Below, one piece after another: positions 26,322 through 32,579 of a stretch of DNA of 32,579 nucleotides. The notes below the pieces were generated by a model. The model ran no database searches. It saw nothing but the letters and a program-made list of their open reading frames with translations, and was not told the origin of the DNA. Within the stretch, counting starts at the first letter, position 1. Each line of letters begins with the position of its first letter. Origin of the DNA: Akkermansiaceae bacterium (GTDB taxonomy: Bacteria; Verrucomicrobiota; Verrucomicrobiia; Verrucomicrobiales; Akkermansiaceae); NCBI GenBank assembly GCA_013001695.1, contig JABDMC010000201.1, forward strand, positions 1-32,579, in the 5' to 3' direction. The translations under genes and the position numbers were made by a program.

Positions 26322-26390
26322 CCACGTGGCTGCGCTTTTCAATGAGTCCACCACTTTTCCACCCGTCCGCCTAGCCGCGCCCAACCAGCC

Positions 26391-28295
26391 ATGGACCTCC
26401 TCGACTCCTCCAACCCGGAGATCTACACGATCCGCACCACCGCTCCCGGGCCCACCGGCGCGCTCCCGCTCAGCGGGTCCTTCCTGAAGGACTCCCCCAG
26501 CGGCAATGTCTTCGGCTGGACCCAGAACGCCGGAATGGGCCTCGATCCCGCCCGCCTCGGGCGCCCCGAGTTCCTCATGCTCTCCACCGCGGGCGGCATC
26601 CGCAATCCCGACGGCACCCCCAAGGCCCTCGGATTCCACACCGGCCATTGGGAGGTCGCTCTCCTCATGGAGGAAGCGGCGGCCACCTTCACGGCCCACG
26701 GCGCCATTCCCTTCGCCGCCTTCTGTTCCGACCCGTGCGACGGCCGCACCCAGGGGACCACCGGCATGTTCGATTCCCTCCCCTACCGCAACGACGCCGC
26801 CATCGTCCTGCGCCGCCTCGTCCGTTCCCTCCCCACCGCCGCCGGGGTCCTCGGCATCGCCACCTGCGACAAGGGCCTCCCCGCCATGATGATGGCCCTC
26901 GCCGGTTCAGGCCATCTCCCCGGCATCCTCGTCCCCGGCGGCGTCACCCTCCTCAGCGAGGAAGGCGAGGACCTCGCCAAGGTGCAGTCCATCGGCGCCC
27001 GCTTCGCCCACGACGAGATCACCCTCGCCCGCGCCAGCGAAACCGCCTGCAAGTCGTGCGGGTCGCCCGGGGGCGGTTGCCAGTTCCTCGGCACCGCCGC
27101 CACCGCCCAGGTCGTCGGGGAAGCCCTCGGCCTCACCCTCCCGCACGCCGCCCTCGCCCCCAGCGGGTCCGAGGCGTGGCGCGACCTCGCCCGCCGTTCG
27201 GCCCTCGCCCTCCTTCACCAGCGCGAGGCCGGCACCACCCTCTCCGGCATCCTCACCGAGGCCTCCATCCGCAACGCCCTCGTCCTCCACGCCGCCTTCG
27301 GCGGATCCACCAACCTCATTCTCCACCTCCCCGCCATCGCGCACGCCGCCGGCCTCCCGCGCCCCACCGTGGCCGATTGGAAGGCGGTCAACCAGCGCGT
27401 CCGGCGCCTCGTCGACTCCCTCCCGAACGGCCCCCACGGCTATGCCACCGTGCAGGTCTACCTTGCCGGCGGCGTCCCGGAGGTCATGCTCCACCTCCGC
27501 GACCACGGCCTCCTGGACCTCGAGGCGCCCACCGTCTCCGGCCGGCCGCTCGGCGCCAACCTCGAGTGGTGGGAGCGCTCCGAGCGCCGCCGGACGTTCC
27601 GCGCCAAGCTCACCGAGCTTGACGGCATCGACCCCGACGACGTCATCCGGCCACCCGGCCGGTCCTTCTCGAGCACCGTGACCTTCCTCGAGGGCAACCT
27701 CGCCCCCGACGGCGCCGTCGTGAAGAGCACCGCCATCGACCCGTCCCTCCTCGACTCCGCCGGCGTCTTCCTGCACGAGGGGCCCGCCCGGGTCTTCCCC
27801 TCCGAAGAAGCCGCCATCGCCTCCATCAAGTCCACCGGCGACGACCGCATCCGTGAAGGCGACGTCCTCGTCCTCGCCGGCCTCGGCCCCCTCGGCGCCG
27901 GCATGCCCGAAACCTACCAGGTCACCTCCGCCCTGCGCTACCTCCAGGCCGGGAAACACGTCGCGGTCCTCACCGACGCCCGCTTCTCCGGCGTCTCCAC
28001 CGGCCCGTGCATCGGGCACGTCAGCCCCGAGGCCCTCGCCGGCGGCCCCCTCGGCAAGCTCCGTGACGGCGACCCCATCCGCATCCGCATCGACACCCGC
28101 ACCCTCGACGGTCGGGCCGACTTCACCGGCGACCCCGCCGAGCTGGCCGCCCGGCCGGTCCACCCGGACCTCGCCCCCGACCCCCGCCTGCCCGCCGACA
28201 CCCGCCTCTGGGCCGCTCTCCAGAATGCCTCCGGAGGCCCGTGGGGCGGCTGCGTCTACGACGCCGATGCCATCGCGGCCTCCCTCGGGTCCTGA
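26391..28295 (+). CDS. yjhG: YjhG/YagF-type D-xylonate dehydratase (IlvD/Edd family)
   Basis: 634 residues, close to the 655 of E. coli YjhG/YagF, and with long matching blocks such as [35 protein letters not shown] and [22 protein letters not shown]. It converts D-xylonate to 2-keto-3-deoxy-D-xylonate in the cytosol. Candidate iron-sulfur ligands are Cys116 (SDPCDG), Cys159 (TCDKG) and Cys230 (GGCQFLG), with Cys220 and Cys223 nearby. All the expected catalytic motifs are intact to the C-terminus ([12 protein letters not shown]). It follows the FAH protein that would use its product. The start is ATG 26391, with no Shine-Dalgarno. A related aldonate cannot be excluded as the physiological substrate. 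Confidence 0.93.
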   Translation: MDLLDSSNPEIYTIRTTAPGPTGALPLSGSFLKDSPSGNVFGWTQNAGMGLDPARLGRPEFLMLSTAGGIRNPDGTPKALGFHTGHWEVALLMEEAAATFTAHGAIPFAAFCSDPCDGRTQGTTGMFDSLPYRNDAAIVLRRLVRSLPTAAGVLGIATCDKGLPAMMMALAGSGHLPGILVPGGVTLLSEEGEDLAKVQSIGARFAHDEITLARASETACKSCGSPGGGCQFLGTAATAQVVGEALGLTLPHAALAPSGSEAWRDLARRSALALLHQREAGTTLSGILTEASIRNALVLHAAFGGSTNLILHLPAIAHAAGLPRPTVADWKAVNQRVRRLVDSLPNGPHGYATVQVYLAGGVPEVMLHLRDHGLLDLEAPTVSGRPLGANLEWWERSERRRTFRAKLTELDGIDPDDVIRPPGRSFSSTVTFLEGNLAPDGAVVKSTAIDPSLLDSAGVFLHEGPARVFPSEEAAIASIKSTGDDRIREGDVLVLAGLGPLGAGMPETYQVTSALRYLQAGKHVAVLTDARFSGVSTGPCIGHVSPEALAGGPLGKLRDGDPIRIRIDTRTLDGRADFTGDPAELAARPVHPDLAPDPRLPADTRLWAALQNASGGPWGGCVYDADAIAASLGS

Positions 28296-28473
28296 CGACA
28301 TCCATCCCTGGCCGACCGCACCGCCTCCCGTTGGTCGGACCGGCATCGCCACCCGTGACCTCCGGCGCCCCTACTCGCCGTCCCCGCTTCCCTGCTGATC
28401 CTGGAACATCTTCTCCGCCATCCTGCCCCAGCCCATGACCACCTTTCCCGCCTGACATCCCCTCCATTCCGTG

Positions 28474-29445
28474 ATGCCCTTCCCCGTGCCCCGTTTCCTC
28501 CTTGTCATCCTCCTCGCCTGCGTCCCCGTGGCCGCCGACCCCGTCACCCGGCTCGCCTTCGGGTCCTGCTGCCGCCAGAACAAGCCGGCCCCCATCTTCG
28601 ACAGCATCTGCCAGTACAACCCCGACGTCTGGATCTGGATGGGCGACAACATCTACGCCGACACCGCCGACCCCGCCGTGGCGACCGGCAAGTACCGCCG
28701 CCTTGCCACCCACGCCGGCTACAAGGCCCTCTGCGATTCCTGCGCCGTCATCGGCACCTGGGACGACCACGACTACGGGAAGAACGATGCCGGCAAGGAG
28801 TTTCCCGGCAAGAAAGCCAGCCAGCAGCGCTTCCTCGATTTCCTCCGCGTCCCCGCTGACGACCCGCGCCGCACCCGCGAGGGTGTCTACGCCAGTCACA
28901 CCTACGGAGACGGCGACCAGGCCGTCAAGGTCATCCTCCTCGACACCCGCTACCACCGCGACCTCCCCGGTCCCGACGCCGACATCCTCGGGGACGCCCA
29001 GTGGGAGTGGCTCGAGAACGAACTCACCGGCTCCACCGCCGCCGTCCATCTCCTCGTCTCGTCCATCCAGCTCGTCCCGTGCGACCACCGCTTCGAGAAG
29101 TGGGCTGACTTCCCGCAGGCGCACCGGCGCCTGTACGGCCTCCTGGCACGCGACGGCATCCCGCCCGTCACCGTCCTCAGCGGCGACCGCCACCTCGCGG
29201 AGATCTCCGTCGAGAAGGACGCCGTCCCCTACCCGCTCCACGACATCACCTCCTCCAGCCTCAACAGCCCCGGCGGCGGCAACCAGGACGAACCCAACAC
29301 CCGCCGCCTCGGCGAGAACTATCGCGACGCCAACTTCGGCACCCTCACCATCGATTGGTCCACCACCCCGCCGACCCTCGCTTTCGCCATCCGCGACCTC
29401 GCCGGCGCCCCCGTCCGCGAGGTCACCCTCCGGCAGGAACGCTGA
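28474..29445 (+). CDS. Exported PhoD-like alkaline phosphatase family protein
   Basis: 323 residues, metallophosphoesterase of the PhoD-like group. A signal peptide (about 1-21, ending CVPVAA) is followed by LAFGSCCRQNK and then metal-site motifs MGDNIYADTAD, WDDHDYGKND, LLDTRYHRDL and LSGDRHLAEIS. PhoD enzymes are calcium/iron-dependent phosphodiesterases or monoesterases acting in the periplasm or outside. It is shorter than classical PhoD (over 500 residues) and matches the compact lineage found in many marine and verrucomicrobial genomes. ATG 28474 is preferred over GTG 28471, which is one codon longer. The 178 bases before it hold no gene I can support. The gene is convergent with the large gene at 29505. 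Confidence 0.92.
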   Translation: MPFPVPRFLLVILLACVPVAADPVTRLAFGSCCRQNKPAPIFDSICQYNPDVWIWMGDNIYADTADPAVATGKYRRLATHAGYKALCDSCAVIGTWDDHDYGKNDAGKEFPGKKASQQRFLDFLRVPADDPRRTREGVYASHTYGDGDQAVKVILLDTRYHRDLPGPDADILGDAQWEWLENELTGSTAAVHLLVSSIQLVPCDHRFEKWADFPQAHRRLYGLLARDGIPPVTVLSGDRHLAEISVEKDAVPYPLHDITSSSLNSPGGGNQDEPNTRRLGENYRDANFGTLTIDWSTTPPTLAFAIRDLAGAPVREVTLRQER

Positions 29446-29447
29446 CC

Positions 29448-29478
29448 GCGCCGGCCGGCGCCCCCGCGACACCGCGGG
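29448..29478. terminator. GC-rich hairpins between convergent genes
   Basis: A perfect 14-base palindrome GCGCCGGCCGGCGC (29448-29461) and a hairpin CCCGCG-ACAC-CGCGGG (29463-29478) fill most of the 59-base gap between two convergent stop codons. There is no U-tract on either strand, so termination efficiency is uncertain; the placement suggests a two-sided terminator or transcript-end stabiliser. Confidence 0.4.
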
Positions 29479-29504
29479 CGACCGGCGCTGTCGCCAGTTC
29501 GCGC

Positions 29505-32500
29505 CTACCGCTGGGGCACCGGGGCTTCCAGCACCGTCGCGCCGTGGTCGTCGCTCATGACGAGCACGCTGAACTTGCTGGCGTCCGCGATGTCGGAGGT
29601 GCTCACGCTCGCGAAGTCGAACTTCCCGCGCAGGTCCGTGTAGCCGTCCTTGTAGAACTTCGGCCCGGATCCCGTCATGGCGTAGACCTTCACGTAGACC
29701 GCCGGCAGGGCGCGCCCGTCACTCGCGTGCCGGACCGTCAGGATCCCGTAGCGCTCGCTCACCGCGGTCTGCAGTTCGTTCGCATAGACGGCCGCCGACC
29801 GCTTCTTCCCGCCGCCGATCACCTCCACGAGAACGTTCTTCGCCTGGTATTCGCGCGGAAGATCGAACCGGTGCACCCGCTTGTCCTCCGCCAGCTGCAC
29901 CCGCTCCGACCGGTTCGGCCGCACCACCGAGAACCCGCCGCCCTCGCTCGAGACGAACGGATTCGCGCTGAAGAGGAACTCCAGGTCCATCTCGTAGTAG
30001 TTCACCGTCACCGCCGGGATCTTCTGGTAGGTCAATTCCACCGTGGTCCCCTCGACCTTGATGTCGAGCGCCGGTTCCGCCGCGGCCCGCATGGCGTGAT
30101 CCTGGTCGCGATCCTGCTCCGCGATCACTTCGGGCCCCTTGCCCTCGATCTCGTCGGCCTGCGCGATGACAGCCGCGAAGCGCTCCCGCCACCGGTCGAC
30201 CGGGTGGTTCGCGTAGCTCGTCGCGATGGCTCGCGCTTCCCCGGGCTGCGCCTCGTAGAAGGCGGCATACGCCTGGAAATAGTCATACTGCATCCGCACC
30301 GGCAGGACGTCCGCATTCACGGCAGCCAGCCGGGTCATGGCCTCGCCGGCCCGGTCCTGGAGGAACAGGTAATACGCCGCGCTCAGCTGGTCGCCGTCAT
30401 CCAGGCCCGCCTTCTGGCTCAGGACCTCGAGGAACTGCCGGTACTGGCCGAGGATTCGCGCGTTCAGGATCTTGCGCTCCCCGCCGACGATGTGCGCCCG
30501 GTTGTTGACCAGCGGCTTGTACTCGAGGTGCTGGTAGGCGCGCCGCTCGATCGGGTCGATCGTGATCAACTCGCTCCGCAGGAACTGCCCCGTGGCATCC
30601 AGGAAATTCTCCTCCATCAGGAGGAACTGCCGGACCGCCGGCGCGTGATTGTGCCGGATCCCGTAGCTGTAGAGGGTGGCTTCGAAGATCCCGCGCCGGT
30701 CGAGCGCCTCCAGCGCCTTCTTGAAGAAGTCCTCGCTCTCGCGGCAACGCCACGCGATGCGATGCAGGTCCACGGCATGCAGGTTCTGCGTGGCAAGGTA
30801 CTCCAGCACCTGCGCCTCGGTCCCCCACTGGCTGATGTAGGCCCACGAGGTCTCGTCGACCTTCGACGCCTTCTCGACGACCTGGAAGGTGAACGCCTCC
30901 GCATGGGCCACCACCCCCCCGGCCTTCGAGACGTGCGCCGGGTAGCACGGGAACTCGCCCGCCGCCGGGAAGTAGAAGAAGGTCTCGAAACGCTGCGTGG
31001 TGTAGGGCTCCATCGCGATCCGCTGCGTGGCGGTGGCCCGGTGCCCCATCACCGGGATGGCGCCCTTCGGGATCTGCACCAGCACATCGAGCCGCTGCCG
31101 CGAACTCGTCGGGTTCGTCACCACCACCTGTCCGCCGTAGACAACCCCCGCGACGAACTCGTCCGTGACGAACTTGTCGACCTGCTCGCCGTTCTCGATG
31201 CGGTGCCGGTCGCCGTGCCGGAAGTAGCTCTGGCTCACGAGGAGCGGCGGGCGGTTCTCCGCCATCGCGGCCTCCTTCAGCTCCCGGTGAAAGGCGACGC
31301 ACGGCCCTCCCGCCGTGAAGGTCAGCTTCCCGCCGTCGATGACGGTCTTGCTCTCGGGTGCCGTGAAGCGAAGGTCCAGCACGGCCAGGGCCAGCAGCAT
31401 CTCGTGGACATTGCGGGTCGCCTCGCCGAGATACCGCGACCCGAACCCGCCGTCCCCGTCGTGCTGCGCAAAGTCGCGCCAGAACTTGCCCTCCGGAACG
31501 AGATTGTAGGTGTGTCCCTCGATGGCGAGGTGGTAGTAGTTGTTCTCGGCCCACTCCTTGGTCGTCTCGATCGCCCGGTAGAAGGGATCGTTCGCGTCGA
31601 AATCAACATCGAACTTGTCCCCGTAGGCATCGGTCTGCCCCTCCTGCTTCATGAAGAGCGCCTCGGCCTCCGCCTGGAAGGCAACCGCCTTCTCGTCCAC
31701 GATGCGACGCAGGCTCTCCGTTTCCGGCATGGGCGACGCGTCCGCGAGGGCGTCGACCGCGGCCCTGCGCATGCCCTTGCCTTGCAGCCTCCCATTGGCC
31801 AGCTCGCGGCCTTGCAAAACGCCGGGGGCGGCGTTCGGCTTGGCTGCCATTTGTTCCATTTCAAGCCGCGCCCCCAGCGCGGCCTTGGCCTCGTCCATGA
31901 GCGCCTTGCGGCCGAGACTGAGCCCCCCGGTGGCCAGGGCGCCCGAGAACCAGCTCGACTCGCGGCCGAGATCCGGCGGCACCAGCGCGAGGCGGTCCGC
32001 CAGGTCGCGGCGGATCCCGTCGATCCGGCCCGGCGTGCGCCGCGCCAGCAGGATGCGCTCGAGGACGTTCAACCGGTTGTAGGCATACGGCTCGAAGTAG
32101 CGCCCGAGATTCGTCTCGAGCAGGTAGTCGTCGAGGAAGGTCCGGTCCCGCTTGTTGGCGAGGTAGGGAGCCACGATCTCCTTGAAGAACCCGGGGTCCT
32201 TCATCGCGAGGAAGAAGCTCAGCTCGTGGCACGCGAACTCGGAATACTTGGCGCGCTTCTCGTCGTCGTCGAGCGTCGCCCAATCGACCACGAACCCGAA
32301 CTCCCGCAGGGTCGCGTCCTCCCGCATCGCGAGAAGGTAGCGGTAGGCCGTGCGCAGGTCCTCGAACACCTCGAACTGCGCGGTGAGGATGTCGGGAAGC
32401 TCCAGCGTCTCGCCCTCCTTCAGGAGCGTCACGCTGTCCTGTTCGGTGAAATGCCGGGCCGGGTCGAGGGCCGCCAGGAGGCGCAGGTCGCGGACCGCCG

Positions 32501-32579
32501 TCCCGCGGTCCGGCAGCGGGACGTCCTGGTAGGAGGCGCCGTCGGGATCGACCACCAGCACCTGCACATGCTGCCGGTC
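29505..32579 (-). CDS. Large protein of unknown function, C-terminal 1024 residues (5' end outside window)
   Basis: The frame is open to the window edge, so the true N-terminus is missing; an internal GTG at 32567 is not supported as the start. I do not recognise the family. The visible part opens with a short beta-rich segment (VQVLVVDPDGASYQDVPL), then a long helical region with a conserved-looking block around EKRAKYSEFACHELSFFLAM. A region dense in charged helices follows, with TPR-like spacing (MLLALAVLDL, AAYYLFLQDRAGEAMTRLA). The C-terminus is beta-sandwich-like, with GRALPAVYVKVYAM and a closing DHGATVLEAPVPQ resembling carboxypeptidase-regulatory or macroglobulin-type repeats. No thioester motif (GCGEQ) is seen. 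It is probably part of a giant cell-surface or periplasmic protein. It converges on the PhoD-like gene. Confidence 0.7.
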   Translation of the reverse strand, partial: DRQHVQVLVVDPDGASYQDVPLPDRGTAVRDLRLLAALDPARHFTEQDSVTLLKEGETLELPDILTAQFEVFEDLRTAYRYLLAMREDATLREFGFVVDWATLDDDEKRAKYSEFACHELSFFLAMKDPGFFKEIVAPYLANKRDRTFLDDYLLETNLGRYFEPYAYNRLNVLERILLARRTPGRIDGIRRDLADRLALVPPDLGRESSWFSGALATGGLSLGRKALMDEAKAALGARLEMEQMAAKPNAAPGVLQGRELANGRLQGKGMRRAAVDALADASPMPETESLRRIVDEKAVAFQAEAEALFMKQEGQTDAYGDKFDVDFDANDPFYRAIETTKEWAENNYYHLAIEGHTYNLVPEGKFWRDFAQHDGDGGFGSRYLGEATRNVHEMLLALAVLDLRFTAPESKTVIDGGKLTFTAGGPCVAFHRELKEAAMAENRPPLLVSQSYFRHGDRHRIENGEQVDKFVTDEFVAGVVYGGQVVVTNPTSSRQRLDVLVQIPKGAIPVMGHRATATQRIAMEPYTTQRFETFFYFPAAGEFPCYPAHVSKAGGVVAHAEAFTFQVVEKASKVDETSWAYISQWGTEAQVLEYLATQNLHAVDLHRIAWRCRESEDFFKKALEALDRRGIFEATLYSYGIRHNHAPAVRQFLLMEENFLDATGQFLRSELITIDPIERRAYQHLEYKPLVNNRAHIVGGERKILNARILGQYRQFLEVLSQKAGLDDGDQLSAAYYLFLQDRAGEAMTRLAAVNADVLPVRMQYDYFQAYAAFYEAQPGEARAIATSYANHPVDRWRERFAAVIAQADEIEGKGPEVIAEQDRDQDHAMRAAAEPALDIKVEGTTVELTYQKIPAVTVNYYEMDLEFLFSANPFVSSEGGGFSVVRPNRSERVQLAEDKRVHRFDLPREYQAKNVLVEVIGGGKKRSAAVYANELQTAVSERYGILTVRHASDGRALPAVYVKVYAMTGSGPKFYKDGYTDLRGKFDFASVSTSDIADASKFSVLVMSDDHGATVLEAPVPQR

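Noticed and set aside
28371-28652. 93-codon minus-strand frame ending in WGRMAEKMFQDQQG before the PhoD-like gene
   Set aside because: Most of it is antisense to the phosphatase signal peptide and motif region; the tail looks protein-like but I cannot support it as a gene.
29505-32579. Alpha-2-macroglobulin assignment for the large partial protein
   Set aside because: The diagnostic thioester motif is absent and no bait or MG-domain series could be recognised in the visible part.

Overview
The window looks like a chromosomal segment of a GC-rich Verrucomicrobiota bacterium (Verrucomicrobiae-like). Three things point there. Two giant tandem genes match the lineage-restricted Verru_Chthon cassette protein A type. 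A DUF1549/DUF1553 cytochrome-domain protein sits beside a Tat-exported DUF1501 protein, a pairing typical of the Planctomycetota/Verrucomicrobiota group. Finally, there is a sulfatase and many exported proteins. No rRNA, tRNA, CRISPR array, transposase or prophage gene was seen. This assignment is inference from gene content.

Layout. (1) 1-4058, plus strand: housekeeping block ribBA (5' end cut by the window), ribH, nusB (with a large insertion), then an AI-2E-family membrane protein. (2) 4074-6601, minus strand: an exported sulfatase followed by an exported six-bladed NHL propeller protein. (3) 6742-7155, plus: a small protein with two TFIIB-type zinc fingers. (4) 7179-13703, minus: a tightly overlapping operon of Gfo/Idh/MocA oxidoreductase, a large DUF1549/DUF1553 protein with a haem-binding motif and a LamG insert, and a DUF1501 protein; an exported tandem-NIPSNAP protein (13806-14555) lies just upstream on the same strand. 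(5) 14645-23359, plus: two paralogous ~1300-residue proteins with pseudopilin-like N-termini, each preceded by the same AT-rich upstream element, then a 234-residue exported protein. (6) 23360-23908: a 549-base gene-free stretch with real structure: a probable small RNA ending in a perfect intrinsic terminator, a 19-bp palindrome, and a 163-base imperfect inverted repeat. (7) 23909-28295: a GntP-family sugar-acid permease (minus), divergent from a 2-keto-3-deoxypentonate dehydratase-like FAH protein and a YjhG/YagF-type xylonate dehydratase (plus). Together these suggest uptake of a pentonate and its non-phosphorylative (Weimberg-type) conversion towards 2-oxoglutarate semialdehyde. (8) 28474-29445: an exported PhoD-like phosphatase, convergent with the C-terminal 1024 residues of an unrecognised giant protein (29505-32579, minus, cut by the window).

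Most start codons lack a Shine-Dalgarno sequence. Several genes instead show -35/-10-like hexamers placed so that transcription would start at or next to the start codon. The clearest Shine-Dalgarno is that of the DUF1501 gene, which lies inside the preceding gene. The least explained parts are the paired giant pseudopilin-like proteins with their shared upstream element, and the structured intergenic region that follows them.
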